From NCBI GenBank assembly GCA_007449985.2, contig VIIQ02000562.1, positions 186,001 through 250,000 on the forward strand: a DNA stretch of 64,000 nt. The letters are read 5' to 3'. Position 1 is the first letter of the stretch. Each line of letters begins with the position of its first letter. Source of the DNA: Desmodesmus armatus (taxonomy: Eukaryota > Chlorophyta > Chlorophyceae > Sphaeropleales > Scenedesmaceae). The position numbers and the translations under genes are program-made. This document shows, in pieces, positions 36,178 through 47,100 of this stretch. Below the pieces are notes generated by a model, which searched no databases, was not told the origin of the DNA, and saw only the letters and a program-made list of their open reading frames with translations.

Positions 36178-36829
36178 CCAATCCATCTAGCTGCCCTCGC
36201 ACGGTCTGCATCAGGTGGTGGGGTCTCATGGTGTGGTTGTGATCAAGGTCCCGCATCATGGAAAATGTGATATGCATATTCTGACGGATCTGGAGCAGCA
36301 CAGCCCATGGCCTGCTGACACCCCTAGCTGGACCCCTACCCGGGTTTTGTGCAATGGTGCCCTTATGAACCGTGGCAGGTCATATAATGTCCATCATTGG
36401 GTGTGGTGACACAGATTGAATGCTTCGTTTCCCCCACTCTTGCTCCTGTCTCTGATGGCAGGTGGCAGGGGGGGTGGGAAGCGTGTGTGCGTTCACTACT
36501 GACACCGCATGGCGGGTGGGGCTGGCGCAGCCCCTCTCCGCTGGCCAGCCGACTTGGTTGTGCTGCGGGCTGTTGCCTTGATGCTGGACACCACCTTGGT
36601 GCTGAGGTACGGTGTGCGCCGGGGAGGGGGGGGGGGCTACCAGGCAGCCTTTGGGCTGGCACACATGCCCAGGTGCGGCCCTACACCTTCGTGGTTGTTA
36701 TTGGTAAAGCGGAGCCGTGACAGAGAATCAAGAGCAAAATCACATTTCAAGACTGCATGCGGGTGCTCAAATGCAGTATCAAACTCAGCCAGGTAAATGC
36801 CTGCTCTTGCAAGGGCATGCCGCGCGCGC

Positions 36830-36853
36830 GGGGGGGGGGGGGGGGGGGGGGGG
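36830..36853 (+). repeat. G24 homopolymer
   Basis: 24 consecutive G follow a CGCGCGCG run, about 90 bases inside the right terminal repeat. The length may be imprecise in an assembly. The stretch 35835-36940 around it holds no gene that I can support. Confidence 0.8.
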
Positions 36854-36940
36854 CACCAGGGCTTGACCACCACCCATCACCACCATTCAAATTATGCGGA
36901 AACCCGTGCAATAATCATGATAATAGCGTTCACAGCACAC

Positions 36941-37052
36941 TCCAAGCCTCTTTTTGTGTTCTGGAAGGTTCCCACCCTTGGCATGACACTGTGCCACATA
37001 CAAGCATGGTCATGTTCCACATCCTGGAACCTCTAACCATGTGACTTAGCTG
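36941..37052 (-). repeat. Right terminal inverted repeat of the KDZ element
   Basis: Inverted copy of 22402-22514. It ends TAACCATGTGACTTAGCT and is followed after one base by the target duplication GCCAATC. Confidence 0.75.
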
Positions 37053-37059
37053 GCCAATC
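37053..37059. repeat. Right target-site duplication GCCAATC
   Basis: Direct repeat of 22395-22401 immediately outside the right inverted repeat. Confidence 0.7.
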
Positions 37060-37300
37060 TTGAACGTCTGAGGCCAGCACCCTCCACGACTGGCTACCTA
37101 GCCAACCCAGAGGGTTGACCAGGCGACGACCTTGGCATACATCACCAAGGGTCGCGAATGCCGCCCAACCCAAGGACACAACAACAAAATGCATCCCCAA
37201 GGGCAGCAGATGCCGCCTGACCCAAGGACACAACAACATGCACGGCATACACGTGGAGGCAAACCCCTGAAACCCCAGCATGCATACAACACACAAAACA
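37060..37300. other. Host sequence between KDZ element and minisatellite
   Basis: Contains two imperfect copies of a roughly 50-base unit with ACCCAAGGACACAACAAC at about 37167 and 37217, possibly a decayed relative of the array that follows. Confidence 0.5.
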
Positions 37301-38790
37301 ACGTACTGCTGGGATGGAGGCAGACCGCCTGACAGCCCAGCAGCAACACCACACAAGCAACGTACTGCTGGGATGGAGGCCAACAGCCTAACACCCCAGC
37401 AGCAACACCACACAAGCAACGGACTGCTGGGGTGGAGGCCAACAGCCTAACACCCCAGCAGCAACACCACACAAGCAACGTACAGCTGGGGTGGAGGCCA
37501 ACAGCCTAACACCCCAGCAGCAACACCACACAAGCAAGTACTGCTGGGGTGGAGGCCAACAGCCTAACACCCCAGCAGCAACACCACACAAGCAACGTAC
37601 TGCTGGGATGGAGGCCAACAGCCTCACACCCCAGCAGCAACACCACACAAGCAACGGACTGCTGGGATGGAGGCCAACAGCCTAACACCCCAGCAGCAAC
37701 ACCACACAAGCAACGTACTGCTGGGGTGGAGGCCAACAGCCTAACACCCCAGCAGCAACACCACACAAGCAAGTACTGCTGGGGTGGAGGCCAACAGCCT
37801 AACACCCCAGCAGCAACACCACACAAGCAACGTACTGCTGGGATGGAGGCCAACAGCCTAACACCCCAGCAGCAACACCACACAAGCAACGTACTGCTGG
37901 GATGGAGGCCAACAGCCTAACACCCCAGCAGCAACACCACACAAGCAACGGACTGCTGGGGTGGAGGCCAACAGCCTAACACCCCAGCAGCAACACCACA
38001 CAAGCAACGTACAGCTGGGGTGGAGGCCAACAGCCTAACACCCCAGCAGCAACACCACACAAGCAACGTACTGCTGGGATGGAGGCCAACAGCCTAACAC
38101 CCCAGCAGCAACACCACACAAGCAACGTACTGCTGGGATGGAGGCCAACAGCCTAACACCCCAGCAGCAACACCACACAAGCAACGTACTGCTGGGGTGG
38201 AGGCCAACAGCCTAACACCCCAGCAGCAACACCACACAAGCAAGTACTGCTGGGGTGGAGGCCAACAGCCTAACACCCCAGCAGCAACACCACACAAGCA
38301 ACGTACTGCTGGGATGGAGGCCAACAGCCTAACACCCCAGCAGCAACACCACACAAGCAACGTACTGCTGGGATGGAGGCCAACAGCCTAACACCCCAGC
38401 AGCAACACCACACAAGCAACGGACTGCTGGGATGGAGGCCAACAGCCTAACACCCCAGCAGCAACACCACACAAGCAACGCACTGCTGGGATGGAGGCCA
38501 ACAGCCTAACACCCCAGCAGCAACACCACACAAGCAACGTACTGCTGGGATGGAGGCCAACAGCCTAACACCCCAGCAGCAACACCACACAAGCAACGCA
38601 CTGCTGGGATGGAGGCCAACAGCCTAACACCCCAGCAGCAACACCACACAAGCAACGCACTGCTGGGGTGGAGGCCAACAGCCTAACACCCCAGCAGCAT
38701 GTAACACAGCAACACCACACGAGCAACGCACTGCTGGGGTGGAGGCCAACAGCCTAACACCCCAGCAGCACACAACACACAAAACAAACA
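37301..38790. repeat. 59-bp hairpin minisatellite, about 25 units
   Basis: A 59-bp unit is repeated head to tail about 25 times, with some 57-bp versions lacking CG. Each unit contains CTGCTGGGGTG, 16 bases, then CACCCCAGCAG, a perfect 11-bp inverted repeat; the common GGGATG variant puts one mismatch in the stem. Inside the loop, GGC..GCC can pair as well. Variant order shows block duplication: units 8-11 recur as 16-19. The period is not a multiple of three, so the frames it keeps open are not evidence of a gene. Confidence 0.93.
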
Positions 38791-39456
38791 CTCACAAAAC
38801 GCACAACTTACCCGGAGTAGGAGGTCGAAAAGGTAGCCACAGAAGACAGTAGACACCTCACAAGCGCACACCGCACAGCAGACACAACACACATCAACAC
38901 AAACAGCAATGAAACAGCACGCATGCAACACCAGTAAACATTCGGGAGAAGCTGGCAAAGCCTACCCACCTGTGTTCGCCACCAGCTGCTGCACGCTCAA
39001 ACATGCATAAACGCTTGAAAGAACCAAACTGTGTGGCTTGGCCTACGGAGACGAGTTGTGAGCCACTGACAGAATGGTCTGGGGACCCAGGTATTTACCG
39101 CGAGCAAGGAAGGTGCCCCGCCCTAAACCCCGCTTCAGGGTTCTGGACAAGCCGAATCAGAGTGGCGTGTATGCGTCTCAATGTGCAGCAAATGGTTGAC
39201 TATCATCCCAGTATTGCTCAGGGGCACCGGGCAGGGCGAGCTGTTGAAAGTACCAACCTGACTGCTTCACTTGCTGCCGGTACGAAACAGAGCACACTCA
39301 AGCAGGCTTCTGGTTGTTATGATTGATGGTTTACAGTGGCGGTAAGGGCTGCACTCTGGCTCACAGTGCACCCTGGCTCACACGCACAGGCATTTTCGTC
39401 TCAGCTTAGCACTGCTAAGCAGGGCCCTTATCTTTGGCGAACGGCTTGTTGAACTG
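38791..39456. other. Intergenic right of the minisatellite
   Basis: No gene recognised. The frame at 39003-39326 (+) has no domain. Confidence 0.4.
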
Positions 39457-40251
39457 CTATCTCTCAATAAATGCTGTACCACAAGGCATCAGACCGAGCA
39501 AATCGGTGTGCCTAGGGCAAGGTGGTATGCCTGGACAGCAGTAGCAGCACAGCAATGTGTTGCAGAGCCAACCAGGGTTGCCAGTCGAGCAACTGGCTGC
39601 CAAGGTACAAACCACATCGTACAGGGGATGTTGCGTGTTGGGGCACGCGTGTCCATCCCCACAGCCTCTTGACAATGAACAGCAGCAGCTGTATTCCGCC
39701 ACGGGGACAGCACACCTGCCTGTCAGCATGAGCAGCATGGCCAAACAGCTGTTACCACTATAGCTATGCTGGCCAAAAAAGCAGATCTCCAGGGACTGAA
39801 GCAGCTCGCGCCGCACCACCACAACCACCACAGCTGACGACATTGCAGCGACTTGAAGTTGCATCATCACTGCATAGCAGATCGCCCGCCCAGAGGTGTT
39901 TCTCCGGAGATACATATCACAGAACCTTACACAACTCCAGCGGGCTGCTGAATCCAGGCTGCTAATCCAGCACACCGCATCGTGCATGTTCTGGCAGCTG
40001 TTGCGTGCGACGCTGGAGCATCCCCCCTGCTGATGTGGCGAGTTGCTGCTGGGCTGCAGGCAACAGTTGTTGGCGTCGCTGAACAGTGACGGCAACAGGT
40101 TTTGTGCACTGACAGACTTAATAATTTGCGTACACACCTTTTGCGAACCATCTGTGACAGCTTGACGCACCAACTTGAAACCATTTGCTGCAGAACCCCA
40201 GTACTGCAACAGATGCTCCAACATGCTGGATTGAGGCTGGAATAAATGCAT
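39457..40251 (-). CDS. Hypothetical protein, 264 aa
   Basis: A single open frame on the minus strand from ATG at 40251. I do not recognise it. The N-terminal half has amphipathic stretches (MLEHLLQYWGSAANGF, FKLVRQAVTDGSQK, CTQIIKSVSAQNLLPSLF). The second half is very Cys-rich with a Val run and looks less like a folded protein. It may be one genuine exon whose downstream part is read-through into an intron. No neighbour points to a role. Confidence 0.3.
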   Translation of the reverse strand: MHLFQPQSSMLEHLLQYWGSAANGFKLVRQAVTDGSQKVCTQIIKSVSAQNLLPSLFSDANNCCLQPSSNSPHQQGGCSSVARNSCQNMHDAVCWISSLDSAARWSCVRFCDMYLRRNTSGRAICYAVMMQLQVAAMSSAVVVVVVRRELLQSLEICFFGQHSYSGNSCLAMLLMLTGRCAVPVAEYSCCCSLSRGCGDGHACPNTQHPLYDVVCTLAASCSTGNPGWLCNTLLCCYCCPGIPPCPRHTDLLGLMPCGTAFIER

Positions 40252-42384
40252 ATTCTGCAGAATCGCACTTGGTTAGCCACAAATCATCTGTGCTAAGCAC
40301 ACGTGTCCTCCTGTACAGAAGACATTATTCTAAAAAATGATGGCAGGGTCAGTGGGTGGTAACTGATCATCGTATCACACTCGCACTTGAACCTGCCCTG
40401 AGAGACTAGGGTACGTGCGCATTGCAAGACTGCTCAGTTCAGTCCTCGCTGGCTGGTGCCAGGGACGGGACTCCGTCCCCAATCACTATACAGTGCAGTA
40501 CAGTACATGGTAGTACTGTCAGTACATGTCATTGGTAGCACTGTACTTGATGCAGTCTGGCTGCTACCTGGGCTAGGTCTGAAGGGACTGCTGGTGGTAT
40601 GAAGGAACAAATGGCGAGTTTCCCAAGCTGGATTGAGACGTCAACTTTCACAAATCAAATCAGTCCCGAGTTCAGGTATAGATCTGCTTCACATACATAC
40701 CAGACACTAGACACAACACATCTGCAGCAGATTGCAGATATACTATGTAGTACGTCAGAACAGGTTCAGAAACTGGCTCACACTTGCAGCACACCTGAAG
40801 CACAGGACCAACCAGTAGTGCAGCCGGCTGCTGGTGCAGGGCACTTTTCCCCCTCCCCACAAACATACACACATGACCCAAGGGTTTCCACCCTCACACA
40901 ACAGTCCTTGTGTTTGCACACATCTTTGCACACACAGCTGGCCACAACAACCCATCACCCTCAGCCATGTTGCTGTGCCTTGCGGTGGGGCCTGCCGGCT
41001 TAGTTGTTGCAAGCCCCTTTCTGCTTCCTACTGGCTGCCTCATGAGCTGCCGTGTGCTTGCCCTGGCGCTTGCTGCCTGCTGCCTGCTGTAACAGTCTGT
41101 GCAGTAGGCGTCTGCTGGTTGTAGAACTGAGCTTGGCTGCTGCCTGCCTGAGCTCCATTGCTGCTGTGTCCTGTCACAGCAGCAAGCGACAAGGGCATGC
41201 CAACCAGATGAGATGATGTGCTGAGAACAAGACACATGTACTTTGCACAGGTGATCACCTGTCGTGACACGGTATCAGGCATGCTACAATGGCACTGCAC
41301 AGACCTGGAGTTGGATAGAATGCAGTGGAGGTGGACAGAGTACAGTGCTGCAGCTGGATCAAATGCAAGACTAGTGCGCGTCACGTGCGAGCACAGTACA
41401 CACCGTGCACATAGCTTGCATCGCACAGTGCCTGCTGGTCATGCACCAGCAGCATAGAGTGCTGCAATGTGCTGCACGGAATGTCTGCGCTTAGTGTGGC
41501 CTGCAGCCTTTACATATCGGCAATGGTGCAGCACATGCCTATGCCTATGCCCCCTATCAGGCACTGACTGACCGCTGCACAGTGCTGCAATGTGCTGCAC
41601 ACCCACCAGGCTTGTCACCATGGCTGCCATCACCATCTGGGAGGGAGCTCAGGAGGGTTTCAGGGTCTCCTGCAACTGGCGTGTTGCTGTTGGCCTAGGG
41701 GCTTGTGGGGGTGGCTGCAGCCAGCTTGAAGTCTCCTCCATGCAAGAGACCACACCACTGTGCTGAGCCTGTGGTGCTCTGGGTACTTGCCACCTGCAGG
41801 GATGGCAATCCTGCCAGGCTGCCGATCGAGCCTGTGGTTGGTAGCGCCTGTGTAGACAAACATGGGCAGCAGTGTGGCACAGCATTGTCAACAGCATCTT
41901 AACACCTGCTGCATCAACTAAGGCCCAGTGGATCAGGGAGTGCAGTTGAACACTGCATCCGAGTAATTCACATATGCCCTGCTGTCAACAGAAACAGTGA
42001 CTACCTGGTCATGAAACAAGGAACTATTGCCGACATGAAGCACGCAACTGCTGCTGGCATGCTAGCGCAACATGTAGGCCCTATGGCTGCCTCGCATGCA
42101 TGTACGCGCACACTAGTGTGGCAGGCTGTGCTTCAGTCACACACCCAAGGGTGAGTCAGATTGTGAAGTGTGGTGATGGCGCGCAAGCAGTGCTGTGGGT
42201 GTAACTATGGTGTGGGATTTGGTGATGCAAGACTGGTAACAAGTGGCTATGTGCAACTCATGTACACACATACAACACGATCACACTGGGCCCTGTAACC
42301 AGAACCAAGCGGCAGTACATGGATGTGTCAAGCACGTGCAGTGCACACAAGCAAGATGCAAAGAAACAGGAAAGAAAGACAAAC
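40252..42384. other. Intergenic, 2.1 kb, short inverted and direct repeats
   Basis: No supported gene. Near 40490-40555 several overlapping AGTAC/GTACT words form weak inverted repeats. The phrase AGTGCTGCAATGTGCTGCAC occurs near 41458 and again near 41579. Confidence 0.4.
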
Positions 42385-43521
42385 CTAGCATGTATCACCT
42401 CTTTGCAAGCTCTGCAGGTACTGCTGCTGCTCACCTCTCCACAGCTGAGCCCAACTACACGGAGGTATGCTGGCAACTGTGTAGTCAGAGGTGCCAGTGC
42501 CCTGTTCCTGTAGTCGCTTCGGCCGCTGACCCTGTTGCCACATATGACAAGGTGGCTGGGTCCATCGAAAACTGCACAGCCGCCTGACACCTGCTGCTAT
42601 GTGGGTGCTGAAGTTGCCTGAGGCTGTCAGCACCTCCTGCTATGGACCTGCAAGCCTGGCAACTGCTGCACAGCCTTAATCATGCTGGTGCAGCGATGAG
42701 GATGCAGCTGCAGCAAGAAGTTCGACCTGATGATGCCTGGTGACACTCGTCCCGCTGCTGCTGAGTTGACAGCCGCAGCAGCCCTGGACTCTTGACACCC
42801 TCAGCAGCTGCAAAGGTTGTGGCCTGGCAGCCACAGCATTCTATGCAGCTGCCGCAGGCCTTCACAGTACGGGTTGAGCAAACATGGCAGCTCCCCTGCT
42901 GCAGCAGCTTGGCAGCCGCTGCACAAAACCCCCAGCAGCACCTTGCTGTCGTGCCCCAGCAACCCACATACCCAGGCTGTATTGAACCAGCTCCTGAGGG
43001 TTTACTGCTGCCACAAACAGCTTGTGTTGCGGCTGCTGCTGCGGCGGCGGTGTTCCTCCCAAGGGCTTCTCAGGTGACCTGTCAGCTGACTGCCGGACAC
43101 CGACACGCCTTGCTGCTTGGCTGCGGGCACCAGCACTGCTGGTGTGTGGTGTGCCTGGCTGGCCCCCAGCTGCAGCAACACCCAGCCTGTCCCACCTCCT
43201 GCCCCCTGCCAGCAGCAGCAGTCCCAGGTGGAGCGCCGCAGCTGCTGCAAAGCCACTAAGAGATGCACTGCTGTTGCAAGCCATGACTGCTGTGACAAGA
43301 CGCGGCATGATGGCTTGTCTGCTGCTGCTTGATGGTAGCAGAGACTTGCTGTTCCTTGTGCTGGGTCTGCTGTGGAGGTTGCAGAGCTTGTGCTGAGGCG
43401 ATTCACTCCTGTGCTGTTTCTGCTGAAGCTGAGGCGTTGCAGCTGCAGCCTGCCAAGATGCATGCTGCATGAGCTGCGTATTTGCTGATGTTGAGGCTCC
43501 GACTAAGGAACGGCAAGACAA
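42385..43521 (-). pseudogene. OPR/RAP-domain gene remnant (octotricopeptide-repeat protein)
   Basis: Pieces of an OPR protein C-terminus run along the minus strand but in changing frames. VNPQELVQYSLGMWVAGARQ (near 43018) fits an OPR repeat. EGLRQLHRMLWL, and then AVQQLPGLQVHSRR, fit the linker that precedes the RAP domain. AVFDGPSHLV opens the RAP domain, and YRNRALA then DYTVASIP..SWAQL closes it. The RAP frame changes between about 42500 and 42486, and stops interrupt the linker. The last RAP motif, normally P-aromatic-x-E/x-W, reads PPCSW. OPR/RAP proteins bind organelle RNAs and are abundant in green algae. Several exons with short introns could hide some breaks, but not the RAP frame change. 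Confidence 0.62.
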
Positions 43522-44141
43522 CAGAAGGCAGATCAGGTCAGATCATTTCAAGTAACAACTCAGACAAATAACGAACAAAGACATCCAGCTCTCGGCAGAA
43601 GCAATAATGTTTACACCGTTGCATACGTTTGCTGTTGAAGGCTTGGCGATGGTCTCTGTTCATGTGATCATGAACATGAATGTGCTACTGCACTGGTGGG
43701 CACCTGGCGCCATGATGCACACTTGCATTAGGGGTGCATGCAGGAGGCATTAAGGGGTTGTGCACACCAGCATAGGCCAGTATCAAGGTCTCCAGCTCTC
43801 AACCGAATATACAGATACATGCATGTACATCTGTATGTCAGTGGTCCGTACTGCCTTTCCATGTTAACAGATCCTCGGCCGGACGTACACTTACATTATC
43901 CTTGCACAAGCCCACAAAAATAGTGCGAAAAAGTGTCCTCCCTGAGCCGCAATCATAACTGCTGCTGCTGCTGCTGCTGTCCACAACGGCTGGGGCACCA
44001 AGGGCTGCTCTCCACCTCAGCTGCAAGGTTGGCACGCTTCACAGCATGTCTGGCACACTGCTGCAGCTGCCATCTTGCGGATATCTGCAGCGACATGCTC
44101 AAAGCTGCAGAGCTGCTGCTGCCTGATGCCGGCTGTGTGTC
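43522..44141. other. Intergenic; short CTG run
   Basis: No gene seen. A (CTG)6 tract lies near 43962-43980. Confidence 0.4.
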
Positions 44142-47100
44142 TCAAGGGGGTGAGAGGGGGGCATCAGACCAGCTGCCGTACAGCAGGTTGAACAGCTCGT
44201 CAGAAATGCCAGGGGGACGTGAGGAGGGCCTCCCAGGGCAGTCTGCTGTGGCTGCGTTGTTGGGGCTGCTGCTGCTGTTGGGCTGCGCTGCAGAGGGCAC
44301 TGCACCCTGGGCATCTGCATTGAGGCCCTCAGCAGCCTGCTGCTCACTGCTGCCCTCTGCTGCTGCATGCAAGCAGCTTGCAAACTGGTGCAGCTCTGCT
44401 GAGATGTTGCAGGCTCTCAGGTCCTCCCAGCCAGTGCTTGTACCCAGCAGCTGCATTGATGCTGCCAACCCTGTGCCTGCTGCAGCTCCTTGCTGTCCCG
44501 ACAGACCTGACCGGCCCTGCACTGCACCTGCTGCTGGCTTGGGCTGCACCGCACCTGCTGCTGGCTTGGGCTGCACCGCACCTGCGCGGTTGCTGCTTCT
44601 GCGGTTGTGGCCAGAGAGTGGGGGCTTGGAGACAAGGGCAAGTGCCTTGGACAGAAGGGTCTTGTGCTGCTGCTGCCGCATGCTGGCTGCATGCTCTGAA
44701 CCCAGGCGGTGGCTGCCATGCTGCTGCAAGGCCTTGCTGCTGCTGGCACCACGTGGTGGTCTGCTGCTACTGGCGGCAGCAGCACCGGCAGCAGCAAAAG
44801 CAGCATTGGGTAGATAACTGGCGGCAGGGTCACCACTGCTGCTGGAGCTGCCGGGGTGGGCATGCCGGACAGCTGCTTGGCTGGCAGACAGACCGGCACT
44901 CTGCACGTTGGCCCGCTTGTCAGCGGCCTTGGCCATGTCCGCCTCCCACTGGCGAACCACACGGGTCGCCTGACCAGGTGCACCACTGCTGCTGCTGCTG
45001 CCCTGGGCTGTCCAGTCCACGCCTCCATCTCTGCAGCGCTGGTTGTCGCTGCTGCTGACGGTAGCACGGCTGGCAGGATGAATTATGGCAGCTGGGGAGG
45101 GTGCAACAGCACCAGCTGCAGCAACCGGGGCTGTCACTGTGCTGGTGCGCTGGCTGCGCTGCAGCTGGCTAGCAGCCATGAGGCTCATGTCTGCCACTGG
45201 CAGAGCAGGTGAGGCACTCGTGTACTTGAAAGTACCCCCACCTGTGGACAGCAACAACAGCACTGCACTCAGAGGGGTCGCCGAGCTTGCAGCTGTGCAA
45301 ATGGACGTGCGCCTGTACTTTCTGCGCGCAGGCTTTGTCGGGAGACCAGCCTGTGAGATGAGAAGAGCTCTGCAGAGGGGCGTGCGACACACCAGCGATG
45401 CAGCTAGGCTATGCCCTTTGATCATGATATACTCCGACATACCTGGTGCCCTACTGTAGCGGTCCCTGGGCTGGCTGTGGTTTGAAGCAGCCAGGCAGCC
45501 CAGCTGGTGGAATCCTGCAGGCCAGATACACCGCAAGGCAGGCCTGCTGCATGACCAGAACTGAAAGAATGTTGAGGGTCAACCTGTCACAATGGCACAG
45601 TGAGTGTGCAGCTGCCCTTGGTGCTTTTGGGGGGCAGTGGCCAAGGGGCTGCACACCCGCCTGGCCACACTCTGACTTCAGCGACACTGTACTGGACAGT
45701 ACTACAGTGCTATAGTGCTGAAAGAGGAGCAACCCAGCGCCATTGTGCTCTAGCAAGTACACACTCACCCTCGATGCCGGGCCCAAACATGCCGTCGAGG
45801 CTGACAGCAGGGTCCACATAATCCTCACAATCCTCCTGGTCCTCAGCTGGGCCGCCCTCCCCAGATGCCATGGAGCCGCCAGAGCCACCTGCAGGCACAG
45901 GAAGCACACACAGTTGGCAAAGCCGTGAAGCAGTGCAAGGAGACCGCCTGCCAAAGAAGAACCAAGTGTGTGTCAGGGACCAGTCCTGCATGGGTATTGA
46001 ATGATGTGCTGCAGCAAAACGCAGGTCAGCTGGTGCAAGCCACCCACGCAGGGCAACACACAATCATGGAGGGCTGGGATGTGACAAGAAGCAAGCAGAT
46101 GGTGGCACCCTCTGACAAACAGCTGTGACAACACAGTGAGGAAGTCACAATGGCCAGCACAAGCCCTGACAGGCTGTCCTGCACCCTGAATCTGCTTCAC
46201 CGCACAACCTGTTGTGTGTCAAGACCATGCGCACAGTGCGGTACCTACTAGGGCGGCTGAGGGGTACGGAGGCTGCATGCATTGGTAGGAGCCATGACTG
46301 TACAACCAACCTTTGGCTGGGGGTGCTAGCTGCCTGGTGTCAACAACCAAGGGACATTTGCACCTACCAAATGGCCACGTAGCGCACGCGCAGGTGATGA
46401 AGAAATGTGTAGCACTCTTCCGTACCTGTGGTGAGCCTGCAGGCCCCTGTACATCCCGATGCTTGACCCTGCTACAGGCAGACGGCATGCTGCATAGCAC
46501 GGGCCCACAACGCAGCTCACACGTGAAGTATGCTGGCCTCCTGCATGCAGCAAGCCTTGCGCCAACAAACATGACCGCTTGTGGCAGCGCGGCCCCACAC
46601 ATTCCACGGTGTTCACCTGTGTGGGGTGCCACAGGGTCGTCCTGGCCCTGCTGGTCACAGTCCACAGGCGACGCCAGGCAGGTCAGCTCCCAGCCTGGGT
46701 CCAGGCTTGATGCAGGTCCCTGGCGCATACTGCTGCTTGCAGCACCGTCCACTGCGGCAGCACCCTGAGCAGCCTGGCCACCACCCAGTGTGTGCGCGTG
46801 GCGGTCTGCAGACAGAACAGGACAGCAGGAGTGGGAGTCAGCAGGCAGGTTGGCCATGCAGCATGACCGATCATGCTGGCTGAATGGCCTCAGCCGTCCT
46901 GAGGACACAGGGGAGCCTTGGCAGGACTAGCCATTCTGACAGGCAGCTTAGTGCACCACAGGGCGACATGACCACGTGCAGGACAACATGCATGTGCGCA
47001 TGCAGGACACACACCTGGTGTGTTGGTGTCGCGCTGTGCAGCGCTGTCTGGCATGATGGCGGCGGAGCAGCTGGGAACAGGGATCCTGCAGACAAGACAG

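Larger units (their letters stand above)
22402..37052 (+). mobile_element. KDZ-superfamily DNA transposon, 14.65 kb, with passenger gene
   Basis: Inverted repeats of about 111 bp (22403-22514 and 36941-37051) face each other. Their outer 18 bases, AGCTAAGTCACATGGTTA, are identical, and overall identity is roughly 90% by eye. The direct repeat GCCAATC sits just outside both ends. Between them lie a KDZ transposase gene (+, 23025-28037) and a second, convergent multi-exon gene (-, 31550-35834). KDZ (Kyakuja-Dileera-Zisupton) transposons are known from fungi, algae and animals; Zisupton elements make 8-bp target duplications, close to what is seen. That the inverted repeats belong to the transposase is inferred from enclosure. 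A single frameshift in the transposase suggests this copy may no longer be autonomous. Confidence 0.72.

Noticed and set aside
37388..38391. Open frames of 64-128 codons on both strands in the minisatellite; also its CRISPR-like regular spacing
   Set aside because: The 59-bp unit has no stop in several frames, so frames stay open by repetition. There are no unique spacers and the DNA is eukaryotic, so it is neither coding nor CRISPR.
40599..41003. 134-codon plus-strand frame
   Set aside because: Thr/Gln/His-rich from CA-rich DNA, no motif, no splice context.
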